The notes: generated by a model not told the origin, from the sequence alone. A DNA stretch of 64,000 nt from Pseudomonas synxantha BG33R (GCF_000263715.2 NZ_CM001514.1:978936-1042935); one strand, 5' to 3'; positions 9,684-19,210 are shown, counted from the first letter of the stretch. Numbers and translations are program-made.

Positions 9684-11312
9684 TTACTTGCCGCTTACGC
9701 TAACGCCGTAGAAGGAGTTCAAGCCAAATGGGCTGATCTTGAAGTCCTGTACGGTATTACGCATGGGTTGATACACCGTCGAGTGCGCGATAGGTGTCAT
9801 CGGGACTGCATCTTTGAGGATATGTTGCGCCTGCTTGTACAGCTCGGTGCGTTTGGCGACATCCGATGTGGCCTTGGCTTCTTTCACGATGCCGTCGAAT
9901 TTCTTGTCACACCACTTGGAGAAGTTGTTGCCCGACAGCGAGTCGCAGCCGAACAGCACGTTCAGCCAGTTGTCCGGGTCACCATTGTCGCCGCTCCAGC
10001 CAATGATCATGGCCTGGTTCTCGCCGCCTTTGGAACGCTTGATGTACTCGCCCCATTCGTAGCTGGTGATCTTGACCTTCAGACCGATCTTGGACCAGTC
10101 GTTCTGCAGCATCTCGGCCATCAGCTTGGCGTTCGGGTTGTACGGACGCTGAACCGGCATGGCCCACAGGACGATTTCGGTACCTTCCTTGACGCCGGCT
10201 TCCTTGAGCAGCGCCTTGGCTTTTTCAGGGTCGTACTTGGCGTCCTTGATGCTGGTGTCGTAGGACCATTGGGTCGGCGGCATGGCGTTGACGGCCAACT
10301 GACCGGCGCCCTGGTACACGGAGTCAATGATCTGCTGCTTGTTCACCGCCATGTCCAGCGCCTGGCGTACGCGCAGGTCAGCCAGCGGGTTAGGCTGGTC
10401 GCTGCCCTTGACCTTGTCCATCACGTTGTAGGCCACATAGCCCAGGTTGAAACCGGCCTGGTGCGGCAGTTTCAGGTCTTTGTCTTCGCCCAGCGCCTTG
10501 AGGTCGGCCGGACGTGGGAACAGAGTGATCTGGCATTCGTTTTTCTTGAGCTTCTGGATACGCACCGACGGGTCGGTGGTGATAGCGAAGATCAGGTTGT
10601 CGATCTTCACGTCTTCAGGTTTCCAGTAGTCCTTGTTGCCGGTGTAACGAATGTTCGAGTCTTTCTGGTAGCTCTTGAACACGAACGGGCCAGTGCCGAC
10701 CGGCTTCTGGTTGATGTCGGCGGGTTTGCCTTCCTTCAACAATTGCGCGGCATATTCAGCGGACTGGATCGACGCGAAGCTCATGGCCAGGTTCTGGATG
10801 AAAGCCGCGTCCACGGTGCCAAGGGTGAACTTGACGGTGTGGTCGTCGACTTTCTCGATGTTCTTGATGTTGGTGTCCATCCCCATGTCCGTGAAGTACG
10901 GGAACTCAGTGGGGTAGGCCTTACGGAACGGATCGTCTTTGTTGATCATCCGGTTGAAGGTGAACAGTACGTCGTCGGCCGAGAATTCACGAGTAGGCTT
11001 GAAGTACGGGGTGGTGTGGAACTTGACGCCTTCGCGCAGGTGGAAGGTATACGTCAGGCCGTCCGGGGACACGTCCCAGCTGGTGGCCAGGCCAGGAACG
11101 ACAGCGGTGCCGCCACGCTCGAACTGGCTCAGACGGTTGAACATGGTTTCGGCCGAGGCATCGAAGTCTGTTCCGGTGGTGTACTGGCCTGGGTCGAAAC
11201 CGGCCGGGCTCCCTTCGGAGCAGAACACCAGGTTAGTTGCCGCCAGGGCTACGGGGGCTGCGGCCATCAGGCCGGCGCTCACTAATAACGGAAGGACTGC
11301 GTGTTTAAGCAT
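9684..11312 (-). CDS. dppA: peptide-binding protein of the Dpp system (family 5)
   Basis: Periplasmic family-5 binding protein, 542 residues from the start at 11312 (MLKHAVLPLL), which has GAGG five bases upstream; an in-frame ATG at 11336 would add eight residues before the signal peptide. The signal peptide ends at ALAAT. Family blocks: LVFCSEGSPAGFDPGQ, SPDGLTYTFHLREGVKFH and GWSGDNGDPDNWLNVLFGC. It contains a short extra segment (KVKGSDQPNPLADL) compared with its neighbours. It has its own upstream spacer and a downstream hairpin, so it is probably a separate transcript. Confidence 0.92.
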   Translation of the reverse strand: MLKHAVLPLLVSAGLMAAAPVALAATNLVFCSEGSPAGFDPGQYTTGTDFDASAETMFNRLSQFERGGTAVVPGLATSWDVSPDGLTYTFHLREGVKFHTTPYFKPTREFSADDVLFTFNRMINKDDPFRKAYPTEFPYFTDMGMDTNIKNIEKVDDHTVKFTLGTVDAAFIQNLAMSFASIQSAEYAAQLLKEGKPADINQKPVGTGPFVFKSYQKDSNIRYTGNKDYWKPEDVKIDNLIFAITTDPSVRIQKLKKNECQITLFPRPADLKALGEDKDLKLPHQAGFNLGYVAYNVMDKVKGSDQPNPLADLRVRQALDMAVNKQQIIDSVYQGAGQLAVNAMPPTQWSYDTSIKDAKYDPEKAKALLKEAGVKEGTEIVLWAMPVQRPYNPNAKLMAEMLQNDWSKIGLKVKITSYEWGEYIKRSKGGENQAMIIGWSGDNGDPDNWLNVLFGCDSLSGNNFSKWCDKKFDGIVKEAKATSDVAKRTELYKQAQHILKDAVPMTPIAHSTVYQPMRNTVQDFKISPFGLNSFYGVSVSGK

Positions 11313-11522
11313 GTTGGCCTCATGATTTGTTGTCATTTTTGGTGGTGAGGGCGACCTCGTGAGTCGGCCTGCGGATACTTATGCAGGCGCCATACCCAAT
11401 GCAAGATGCTGAACGGTTACGAGCGGCAAACAGTGGTACGAACGTACAGGAATGTCGCAATTATGAAAGTTTTGCCATAAAAGCGTCGATTTGATGGTTT
11501 TTTTCGGTGCAATGTGCGCACC

Positions 11523-11563
11523 AAAAAAGCCCAGCCGAGGCGTCTAGCGCACTCGGTTGGGGC
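11523..11563 (-). terminator. Rho-independent terminator
   Basis: On the minus strand the stem formed by CTCGGTTGGGG (11552-11562) and GCCCAGCCGAG (11529-11539) is followed by six T residues (A run at 11523-11528 on the plus strand). It lies just after the stop of the 11571-13172 gene. This indicates that this binding-protein gene forms its own transcription unit. Confidence 0.8.
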
Positions 11564-11570
11564 GTCGATG

Positions 11571-13172
11571 TTACTTATCTAGACTCACACCGTAGAAGGG
11601 CGTCAGTCCAAACGGGCTGATCTTGAAGTCGCGCACTTCCTTGCGCAGGGGCTGGAAAACCGTCGAGTTTGCAATAGGCGTTATAGGTACCTGTTCCTTA
11701 AGGATTTTCTGCGCCTGTTGATACCACTTGATACGCTGCTCGCGATCATTGCTGACCTTAGCTTGCTGCACCAGCTTGTCGTAGGCCGGGTTACACCATT
11801 TGGCATAGTTGCTGCCCTTGACTGCGGCACAACTGTAGAGCACGCCGAGCCAGTTGTCCGGGTCGCCGTTGTCGCCGGTCCAGCCGTAAATCATTGCGTC
11901 GTGTTCGCCATTTTTAGCGCGTTTGATGTACTCGCCCCACTCATAGCTGACGATGTTGGCTTTAATGCCGACCTTGGCCCAATCCTGTTGGATCATTTGT
12001 GCGGACATCCGCGCATTGGGGTTGGAGGCGCGTTGTACGGTCATCGCCCACAGATTGATGGTGGTACCTGGTGCAACCCCTGCTTCTTTTAGTAGCAACC
12101 GGGCTTTGGTCGGATCGTAGGGGGCATCCTTGATGCCGGGGTCATAAGACCACTGCGCCGGCGGTAACGCGTTCTGCGCCAATTGTCCGGCGCTCTGGTA
12201 TACGGCCTTGATGATTGCCGGCTTGTCGATCGCCATGTCCAGCGCCTGGCGCACCTTGAGTTGGTCCAGCGGCGGGTGAGTCACGTTGTAGGCCAGGAAG
12301 CCCAGATTGAAACCCGCTTGTTGCAGCACGCGCAGATTGGGATCTTGCTTCATCACGTCGATATCGGCAGGACGTGGGTAACCGCTGACCTGGCATTCAC
12401 CGGCCTTTAGTTTTTGCAGGCGCGCGGCGGCGTCCGGGGTGATCGCAAATACCAGGTTATCGAGCTTTACGTCCTCGGGCTTCCAGTACTGTGTGTTGGC
12501 CACATACCGGATCTGCGCGTCTTTCTGGTAACGCTTGAACACAAACGGCCCGGTGCCGATGGGCTTCTGATTGATCTGCTCGGCCTTGCCTTCTTTCAAC
12601 AGCTGGGCGGCATATTCGGCCGATTGCACCGAGGCGAAACTCATCGCCAGGTTCTGTACGAATGAAGCATCGACATTGTTCAGGTTGAAACGCACGGTGT
12701 GTTCGTCGAGTTTGTCGACGCTCTTGATCGTGGCGTTCAAGCCCATGTCAGTGAAGTAGGGCGATTCGGAGGGGTAGGCCTTGCGAAACGGGCTGTCGGC
12801 ATCGAGCAAGCGATTGAAGGTGAACAACACATCATCGGCGTTGAAGTCACGGGTCGGGGTGAAGAAGTCGGTGGTGTGGAACTTGACGCCATCGCGCAGG
12901 TGGAAGGTATACGTCAGGCCGTCCTTGGATACATCCCAGCTCGTGGCCAGACCCGGTTCTACCTCGGTGCCACCGCGCTTGAATTGGGTCAGGCGGTTGA
13001 ACACGGTTTCGGCGGACGCGTCAAAATCGGTGCCGCTGGTGTACTGGCTGGGATCGAAGCCGGCGGGGCTGGCTTCGGAGCAGTAGACCAGGGTGGTTGC
13101 GGCCTGGGCCATCGGCATAACAGCCAGTAGGCTTGCGGCGAGGAGCAGTGGCTTGACGGCGATTCTTTCCAT
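11571..13172 (-). CDS. dppA: peptide-binding protein of the Dpp system (family 5), outermost copy
   Basis: Periplasmic family-5 binding protein, 533 residues. The start at 13172 is supported by GGGG and TCTCC just upstream; the signal peptide ends at MAQAATT (about residue 24). Family blocks LVYCSEASPAGFDPSQ, SKDGLTYTFHLRDGVKFH and GWTGDNGDPDNWLGVLYSC are intact. It is bounded by a good terminator downstream and separated from the neighbouring 932-residue gene by 116 bases with a hairpin, so it is likely to be transcribed alone. Its role is peptide delivery to DppBCDF; the preferred peptides are not predictable. Confidence 0.92.
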   Translation of the reverse strand: MERIAVKPLLLAASLLAVMPMAQAATTLVYCSEASPAGFDPSQYTSGTDFDASAETVFNRLTQFKRGGTEVEPGLATSWDVSKDGLTYTFHLRDGVKFHTTDFFTPTRDFNADDVLFTFNRLLDADSPFRKAYPSESPYFTDMGLNATIKSVDKLDEHTVRFNLNNVDASFVQNLAMSFASVQSAEYAAQLLKEGKAEQINQKPIGTGPFVFKRYQKDAQIRYVANTQYWKPEDVKLDNLVFAITPDAAARLQKLKAGECQVSGYPRPADIDVMKQDPNLRVLQQAGFNLGFLAYNVTHPPLDQLKVRQALDMAIDKPAIIKAVYQSAGQLAQNALPPAQWSYDPGIKDAPYDPTKARLLLKEAGVAPGTTINLWAMTVQRASNPNARMSAQMIQQDWAKVGIKANIVSYEWGEYIKRAKNGEHDAMIYGWTGDNGDPDNWLGVLYSCAAVKGSNYAKWCNPAYDKLVQQAKVSNDREQRIKWYQQAQKILKEQVPITPIANSTVFQPLRKEVRDFKISPFGLTPFYGVSLDK

Positions 13173-13217
13173 GGAGACCCCTGAAATGGCAGGCAGACCA
13201 AAGCTGCCTAAACGAAA

Positions 13218-13245
13218 ACGGCGGTCACCGAGGTTACCGCCGTTC
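13218..13245 (-). terminator. probable terminator of the 932-residue gene
   Basis: AACGGCGGT (13218-13226) pairs with ACCGCCGTT (13237-13245) around a 10-base loop. Read on the minus strand the stem is followed by TTCGTTT. It lies 44 bases past the stop of the 13289-16087 gene and before the start of the next dppA copy. Confidence 0.6.
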
Positions 13246-13288
13246 CGGTTACTCAGGTAGGGACATCTGCATCAAAGGGTGCCCTTGA

Positions 13289-16087
13289 TTACTGAGGGAG
13301 ATCATCGGGGATCGACACTTCCAGGTGAGTTGGAGCGTAATCGTCAATCGTGTAAAGGGCGCCGGACACATCATTGTTCTCGCCAATAGTGAAGGTTCTG
13401 ACGGTGGTTGCCTCTAAATCCGGAATCACTTTTGGAACGTGATCGCTGACATCGCTTACAAACCACGTGGTGACGACTTTGACTCGGGCTTCATTGCGTG
13501 TCGGGTCGTATTCAATAAAGTAAGAAGCATTGCTTGCTGTGACGCCGTAACCGTCTTTCATGCTTTGGAGCAACTCCCAATGGGCGGGAAATACTGATCC
13601 TTGATGGGCGACCTCGGAGATACGGGATCGCAGTTCTGCATCGGGAATTGCCTTTTCGAATTGTTTGAGACGGTTCAGTCTCGTAGCCTCTGGCGTTTTT
13701 CCAACGGCATCCAGGGGCAATTCGATATCGCCGCCTTTTGAGCTTTTGATGACCGTGTAGTTGTTACGATTCAGGTCGGTAAGAAAGTGCTCTGAATAAT
13801 TGGTCTCGCTCAGAGGCGAAGGAGCCGCTCGCTCCGAGGGCAACATTTCGAACTTCTCCCTGGGGGCCTCCCAGCCAATATTCAGCTTTCTTTTAACAAC
13901 GCCGTTTTCTTCATAGCCGCGGGTCGATACGGCGTAAGGTTTGGTCTCATCCACTTTCATGAATTGGTCGAATCTGTCGGCTCGCGCCACGGCCTGTTGA
14001 TCGACGTCGGCGAACAGGTCCGAAAAATGGGGGGTCAGATTTTCACTGGGTGTTGGCGATGGTGAACGCTGCCACGGCCACCTCACCCCCCCATTGGCTG
14101 CATTGCGAACCCAGTTTCCGTCACCGGCTGAATGCACGGTCAATACAATCTTTCCGGAGCGATCAATAATCTGCACGTAGTCATTGCTAGGTTTGAAGTT
14201 GCTTTTTATTTCATATACGCCAGGGACGCCTGTCCCATCGGTGTAGCGGATAAACCAGTGATCTTCGCCGGTGGCGGTGTTCTTGAGCTGATAGATGCCC
14301 TTCTGGTTGTGCGCGGCCTTTTCAATCAACTGCTCGCCGTCAGGGATGGCATGTTCGCTGATCATCCCCGCGTGGCTGGGCCGCAACGGGTTCACCTGGG
14401 GCGCCGAGTGATTTGCAACCGGGTTGGTATCACTCTCGCTCAACGCTTTTGGCGTGCGCACGAGTTCAAGATCGCTAGTGTCCTGACTGAATCGCCAGTT
14501 GTAGGGTTTTGCGCTGGGAGCGCCAGGTGTCAAAACCGCCTCCCCAAGTCCGGCTTCCAATCCAATGGGGGCAATCTCGTGCGCCAGTTGCAGGCTGGAA
14601 ATTACCGCCGCGGCGTTACCTGCGACACGATCATCGGCCGTCTTGCCGTAGAGGCCATCGTGTACGCCGAAGACAATGTTGCCCACATTGCCTACGATCG
14701 GTAAGTAACCAAACGTGTTACCCCAAAACTCTTTGGCTGCTTTCCAACTTTGTTGGGAGGCGCCAAAGACCTCGGTTTGATCGGTCCAGCGTGCATTCTT
14801 GGCATTTATCGCCTGGTAGTGGGGGGCAATACCGTTTTTAAGGTCGCCAAATTTCAAGTAGTAATCGCTGTCTCGCGATTGTGTGTAATTGAATGTCTCC
14901 CGGACCGGTACGGCCTGATCTGTGAACGGACCTTTTCTTCCTGGAAACGTAGAATGGTTATCCTGAATCAATGCATCGAGTACATACCCGGCCCCTACCC
15001 AGTGAGCATCATGACCGCCTTGCCTGTCACGAGCGTTGAAGCGGCTAACTAATTGAGCCTGATTGTTTTTAGCCCAACTGGCAAAGTCGTCATCACCGTG
15101 TATTTCACGGGCGGAGCCATTCTTTAAGTCAATCATTAGTCCCTTATTCGGGCGGTGGTCATAATCACCGTGATAGTTGATATAAGGAATAAATGCATAA
15201 CCCTCTAAGGGATAACCATATATGTTGGGGATTACCGCGTTTCCGTCTTCTTCAAGTGTGCGGACAATGGCGGCTCGCGCAGCGGGGGTTAGGTGTTTGT
15301 TACTGGAATTGTCGTCATGCAGACTTTGTAGTATTCCTCGCAACACATAGGCATCCGCTTTGCCCGATCGCTTCGCCAGTTGCCCCGAGGCGTCGCGCAT
15401 GGGCGCCGCTATTTCATTTTCCCAATGGCCTTGGAGCTGGCTGCCCAAGGAATCCAGTTCGTGAAGCTTGTTTTTATCTTGCGGGTTGATGTGCATGTCC
15501 TGGAAGTTCAACGGGCCGCCCCTTGACACCTGATCGTGCGCAAGAGCGCCGGCTGCAATCTCCCATGCAAAATAGGTGCGTACCTCTTTGTTGGTTTCCT
15601 CCTTGGGCTTGCCCATTCCTACATAGGAGTGGAAGGTCACCGAGATTTTTTCATGGGGATCGTAGCCGGCTGCTAGCAACCCGCCGCTGAAGTAACCTGC
15701 GGGTTCTAGAAACGGGCGAGTTTGCTGGAAGCTGATATTGCGTTCTGCGTCGCTGCCATTTTCGATGTGTTGAATGTGCGCGACGACTCGACCGGTATAG
15801 GCATCGATACGATGCATTCGCTCTTGCTGTGTATAACCCGCGGTTGGCGGAATAACGTTGACTGACCCATAGATGATGCTTTTGGAGGTATCGAGTTCAT
15901 GGGCGGGTGTAGGCATGGGAAACGGGGGGTGGTCGAGCAATTTTTTTGGATGTTTTGAAGAGGTTTGTTCTGCCTGCTGCCGGGTTTGCGTTGCGGGTAA
16001 ATCATCAAGCGCTCGACGCTGGCGATCATGTGTGGGAGGGAAAGAGGGAACGACGAGTGTGGGAGCGAGAGACGGCGTTATATTCAT
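13289..16087 (-). CDS. large orphan protein, candidate toxin/effector, function unknown
   Basis: 932 residues with no signal peptide and no membrane-spanning start. Residues 1-65 are proline- and glutamine-rich and probably disordered. About 70-430 form a long soluble region with no motif I can name. Residues about 455-515 contain a glycine-rich, alternately hydrophobic stretch (GYLPIVGNVGNIVFGVHDG then a run of Ala, Val and Leu) resembling the membrane-insertion region next to dermonecrotic-toxin-like domains of Pseudomonas proteins. Residues about 590-660 form a beta-rich segment. Then comes a PSPTPS linker and a C-terminal domain of about 230 residues. The base composition is visibly lower in GC than the dpp genes, so acquisition by transfer is likely. 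No chaperone, immunity or secretion gene is adjacent. The toxin idea is an inference from architecture; it could be another large secreted protein. Confidence 0.6.
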   Translation of the reverse strand: MNITPSLAPTLVVPSFPPTHDRQRRALDDLPATQTRQQAEQTSSKHPKKLLDHPPFPMPTPAHELDTSKSIIYGSVNVIPPTAGYTQQERMHRIDAYTGRVVAHIQHIENGSDAERNISFQQTRPFLEPAGYFSGGLLAAGYDPHEKISVTFHSYVGMGKPKEETNKEVRTYFAWEIAAGALAHDQVSRGGPLNFQDMHINPQDKNKLHELDSLGSQLQGHWENEIAAPMRDASGQLAKRSGKADAYVLRGILQSLHDDNSSNKHLTPAARAAIVRTLEEDGNAVIPNIYGYPLEGYAFIPYINYHGDYDHRPNKGLMIDLKNGSAREIHGDDDFASWAKNNQAQLVSRFNARDRQGGHDAHWVGAGYVLDALIQDNHSTFPGRKGPFTDQAVPVRETFNYTQSRDSDYYLKFGDLKNGIAPHYQAINAKNARWTDQTEVFGASQQSWKAAKEFWGNTFGYLPIVGNVGNIVFGVHDGLYGKTADDRVAGNAAAVISSLQLAHEIAPIGLEAGLGEAVLTPGAPSAKPYNWRFSQDTSDLELVRTPKALSESDTNPVANHSAPQVNPLRPSHAGMISEHAIPDGEQLIEKAAHNQKGIYQLKNTATGEDHWFIRYTDGTGVPGVYEIKSNFKPSNDYVQIIDRSGKIVLTVHSAGDGNWVRNAANGGVRWPWQRSPSPTPSENLTPHFSDLFADVDQQAVARADRFDQFMKVDETKPYAVSTRGYEENGVVKRKLNIGWEAPREKFEMLPSERAAPSPLSETNYSEHFLTDLNRNNYTVIKSSKGGDIELPLDAVGKTPEATRLNRLKQFEKAIPDAELRSRISEVAHQGSVFPAHWELLQSMKDGYGVTASNASYFIEYDPTRNEARVKVVTTWFVSDVSDHVPKVIPDLEATTVRTFTIGENNDVSGALYTIDDYAPTHLEVSIPDDLPQ

Positions 16088-16437
16088 TATCGACTCACAT
16101 TAATTATTGGGTAAATAACTGCCGTTCATCGAGAAACAAAGAAATCGATATGTGTAATATTCTGTTGTCAGTACGTCCGTGTGTGGCAATTAACCTGTTC
16201 GATGTTCTGATTCAAGATGATGTGCATGGCAACCCTGGGTGGAAAGTTGAGTGCCGTAAGTTCCAGGCCTGCATTCGCAATGTTTGACGAGTGGTGTCGT
16301 GAGGGCGAGGTTTAGATAGATTGGAGTAAGGCTGTAGTATCAAGTTACTTGGTGTGTGGTAGCGGTCTGAGTGTTCCGTGGGCGGCAACACCACTGCGTA
16401 ACCGGTGAAGGTTACGCAGTGGTGTTCTCGCGAAGAC
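16088..16437. other. spacer upstream of the 932-residue gene
   Basis: About 350 AT-rich bases holding the upstream region of the minus-strand 932-residue gene and, at 16387-16426, the hairpin after the SIMPL gene. A 45-codon frame on the plus strand (16150-16287) has no ribosome site or recognisable content. I see no gene here. Confidence 0.5.
16387..16426 (-). terminator. perfect 17-bp hairpin after the SIMPL gene
   Basis: AACACCACTGCGTAACC (16387-16403) pairs without mismatch with 16410-16426 around a six-base loop. It begins 12 bases after the stop of the 16438-17148 gene. There is no T run on either side, so it is a terminator-like or mRNA-protecting hairpin rather than a textbook terminator. 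Confidence 0.65.
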
Positions 16438-17148
16438 TTACGGTAAAACTTCGATCACTCCATCGGCGCTCATGCTCACTTGGCTGGTGCCCGCTTCAAC
16501 GTCTGGCGTCGGTGCAGAATCTGCCATGGCCGCCTTCATCATCATCCCGCCGCGAGCAAAAGGCATCGGGTAACCATTGGTGTTGAAGTTCAGGTTGACG
16601 ATCTTGTAACCCTTGCCGCCCAGTGCATCGGTAGCCAGTTGCGCACGGGCCTTGAACGCAGTAACCGCGTCCTTGAGCAACGCATCTTCGCTGGCCTTGC
16701 GCGTGGCATCGGCGATGGCGAAGTCCATGTTTTCCATTTTCAGCGTGTTCAACAGCTCGCCGGTGAGCTTGGACAGCGCCGGGAAGTCCGCGCTTTCCAG
16801 GCGCAGTTCGGCGCGCTCACGCCAGCCGGTGATCTTCTGGTTCTTGTTGTCGTAGATCGGGTAGCTGTTACGACTGCCCTGGCGCAGGGTCACGCCTTTG
16901 ACTTCGCGGGCCTGGCCTAAGGCCGTGTTCATGGTGGTGGTGATTTCAGCGGCAAGCTTGGCCGGGTCGGCGTTTTGCGACTCGGTATAGAGGGTGACGA
17001 TCATCTTGTCGCGGGCCACTTCCTGGCTGACTTCGGCGCGCAGGGAGATCTGGTTGTAGTTCAGTGCATCGGCGGCCATGGCCGGCAGGCTGGCAATGGC
17101 GCTGGCGCTGAGAGTGATGATGGCTGCACTGCGAATGAAACGAGACAT
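16438..17148 (-). CDS. SIMPL domain (DUF541) periplasmic protein
   Basis: 236 residues with a signal peptide (cleavage near LPAMAADA, residue 26) followed by one SIMPL/DUF541 domain: the early block NQISLRAEVSQEVARDKM, then YPIYDNKNQKITGWRERAEL and the C-terminal pattern typical of the family. Members are periplasmic or outer-membrane associated and of poorly defined function; some are linked to oxidative stress. AAGGAG lies five bases before the ATG. It lies between the peptide-transport locus and roxSR as in P. aeruginosa and is divergent from roxS. Confidence 0.85.
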   Translation of the reverse strand: MSRFIRSAAIITLSASAIASLPAMAADALNYNQISLRAEVSQEVARDKMIVTLYTESQNADPAKLAAEITTTMNTALGQAREVKGVTLRQGSRNSYPIYDNKNQKITGWRERAELRLESADFPALSKLTGELLNTLKMENMDFAIADATRKASEDALLKDAVTAFKARAQLATDALGGKGYKIVNLNFNTNGYPMPFARGGMMMKAAMADSAPTPDVEAGTSQVSMSADGVIEVLP

Positions 17149-17353
17149 GGAAGCTCCTTGAAGTAGTCGTGCTCGGTAAGACTGTAGACGCTGGCACCGG
17201 GTTCTTCGGGTTTACACATTACCTACAAGTTATGCGGGCGCCGACGAACGGTCATTTAGCCGGCCTGCGTCAAAGAGCCACACGCGCCGTGCCAGCCGGT
17301 CTGCTTCGTTTATACTCGTGCCGATCCGCCTGCAGCGCTCATCGGGAGAGCTC

Positions 17354-18616
17354 ATGCTCGCCGCCGTAAAACTGACTTCCGCCACTCGCCAGAACCTCTG
17401 GCGCCTGACGTTCATTCGCACCCTGGTATTGGCCGCACAGGCCGGTTCCGTCGGGCTTGCCTATTGGTTCGACCTGCTGCCGCTGCCCTGGCTGCAACTG
17501 GCTGTGACCCTGGGTTTTTCCACGGTGTTGTGTGCGTTCACCGCCATACGGCTGCGCACCACCTGGCCGGTCACCGAGTTGGAATATGCCCTGCAACTGG
17601 CTTGCGACCTGTTTATCCACAGCGTGTTGCTGTATTTCTCCGGTGGGTCCACCAACCCATTCGTTTCGTATTACCTGGTGCCACTGACCATCGCTGCGGT
17701 GACGTTGCCATGGCGCTACTCGGTGGTGCTGTCGGGGATCGCGCTGACGCTGTACACCCTGTTGCTGGCTCAGTTCTACCCGTTGCAGACCTTCCCCATC
17801 GCCCGGGAAAACCTGCAGATCTACGGGATGTGGTTGAGTTTTGCCCTGTCTGCTGCAGTGATCACCTTCTTCGCCGCGCGCATGGCCGAAGAATTGCGCC
17901 GCCAGGAAGAGCTGCGCGCCATTCGCCGCGAAGAAGGGCTGCGCGACCAGCAATTGCTGGCCGTCGCCACCCAGGCCGCCGGTGCCGCCCATGAATTGGG
18001 TACGCCGTTGGCGACCATGAGCGTGCTGCTCAAGGAAATGACCCAGGACCATCACGACCCGGCGCTGCAGGACGACTTGAGTGTGCTGCAAGAGCAGGTC
18101 AAGCAATGCAAGCTGACGCTGCAGCAACTGGTGCGTGCTGCCGAAGCCAACCGCCGCCTGGCAGTTGAGATGCAGGACGTGACCCAATGGCTCGATGAAG
18201 CCCTGAACCGTTGGCACCTGATGCGTCCCGAAGCCAGTTACCGCTTTAACCTGCTGGGCCAAGGCAATGTACCGCGCCTGGCGCCACCGCCGGACCTGAC
18301 CCAGGCGCTGCTCAACTTGCTGAACAACGCCGCTGACGCCTGCCCTGAAGGGCTCGGCGTACAGTTGGACTGGGACGCCGAAAACATCACCATCAGCATT
18401 CGTGACCACGGCGCGGGCGTGCCGCTGGCCATTGCCGAGCAGATCGGCAAACCTTTCTTTACCACCAAGGGCAAAGGCTTCGGCCTGGGCCTGTTTTTGA
18501 GCAAGGCCAGCGTGACCCGCGCGGGCGGCTCAGTGAAGCTCTATAGTCATGAGGAAGGTGGCACGCTCACCGAGCTGCGCCTGCCCCGTGTCGCACGAGG
18601 AGATATCGATGAGTGA
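17354..18616 (+). CDS. roxS: redox-sensing histidine kinase RoxS (RegB/PrrB family)
   Basis: Membrane histidine kinase of the RegB/PrrB family, 420 residues from ATG 17354, which has GGGAG just upstream; an in-frame start 12 codons earlier lacks this. It has six membrane segments in residues 20-180, and between them the family heptapeptide GGSTNPF (residues 97-103), which binds ubiquinone in RegB. The phosphorylated histidine is H213 in AHELGTPLATMS. A cysteine in VKQCKLTL corresponds in position to the redox-active cysteine of RegB. The ATPase domain has NLLNNAADA, DHGAGV and GKGFGLGLFL. It overlaps roxR by 8 bases. In P. aeruginosa RoxSR controls the cyanide-insensitive oxidase and other respiratory genes. 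Confidence 0.93.
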   Translation: MLAAVKLTSATRQNLWRLTFIRTLVLAAQAGSVGLAYWFDLLPLPWLQLAVTLGFSTVLCAFTAIRLRTTWPVTELEYALQLACDLFIHSVLLYFSGGSTNPFVSYYLVPLTIAAVTLPWRYSVVLSGIALTLYTLLLAQFYPLQTFPIARENLQIYGMWLSFALSAAVITFFAARMAEELRRQEELRAIRREEGLRDQQLLAVATQAAGAAHELGTPLATMSVLLKEMTQDHHDPALQDDLSVLQEQVKQCKLTLQQLVRAAEANRRLAVEMQDVTQWLDEALNRWHLMRPEASYRFNLLGQGNVPRLAPPPDLTQALLNLLNNAADACPEGLGVQLDWDAENITISIRDHGAGVPLAIAEQIGKPFFTTKGKGFGLGLFLSKASVTRAGGSVKLYSHEEGGTLTELRLPRVARGDIDE

Positions 18617-19169
18617 CGAGATCCAAGTCGAAGGCGAAGAACTGCCGCACCTGTTGCTGGTAGATGACGATGCTACCTTTACCCGCGTGATGGCGCGCGC
18701 CATGAGCCGTCGCGGTTTTCGCGTCAGCACCGCAGGGTCTGCCGAAGAAGGCCTGACCATCGCCCAGGCCGACCTGCCCGACTACGCCGCCCTCGACCTG
18801 AAAATGGACGGCGACTCCGGCCTGGTGCTGCTGCCCAAGCTGCTGGAGCTCGACCCGGAAATGCGCGTGGTGATCCTCACCGGTTACTCCAGCATCGCCA
18901 CCGCTGTCGAGGCGATCAAGCGCGGCGCCTGCAACTACCTTTGCAAGCCGGCGGACGCTGACGACGTGCTGGCCGCTCTGCTTTCCGAGCACGCCGACCT
19001 TGACACCCTGGTACCGGAAAACCCGATGTCGGTGGACCGCCTGCAATGGGAGCATATCCAGCGCGTGCTGACCGAGCACGAAGGCAATATCTCCGCCACT
19101 GCCCGTGCTTTGAGCATGCACCGCCGTACCTTGCAGCGCAAGTTGCAGAAGCGCCCGGTACGACGCTGA
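18609..19169 (+). CDS. roxR: response regulator RoxR (PrrA/RegA family)
   Basis: Cytoplasmic response regulator partner of RoxS, 186 residues. The receiver domain covers about residues 13-125, with acidic pocket D19-D21, phosphorylation site D63 (ALDLKMDGDSG), the switch T in ILTGYSS and the K of LCKPAD. The C-terminal Fis-type helix-turn-helix is in EGNISATARALSMHRRTLQR. The start at 18609 gives the family N-terminus and an ATGA-type overlap with roxS. Its length and order fit the RegA/PrrA/RoxR group, which acts as a global redox regulator. Confidence 0.93.
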   Translation: MSDEIQVEGEELPHLLLVDDDATFTRVMARAMSRRGFRVSTAGSAEEGLTIAQADLPDYAALDLKMDGDSGLVLLPKLLELDPEMRVVILTGYSSIATAVEAIKRGACNYLCKPADADDVLAALLSEHADLDTLVPENPMSVDRLQWEHIQRVLTEHEGNISATARALSMHRRTLQRKLQKRPVRR

Positions 19170-19210
19170 ACGGCGACTGAACAACCTGCTTCAGGCTGCA
19201 CGGATGCACG

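Noticed and set aside
16150..16287. A 45-codon plus-strand frame upstream of the 932-residue gene
   Set aside because: No ribosome site, no promoter and no recognisable content; it lies in an AT-rich spacer.
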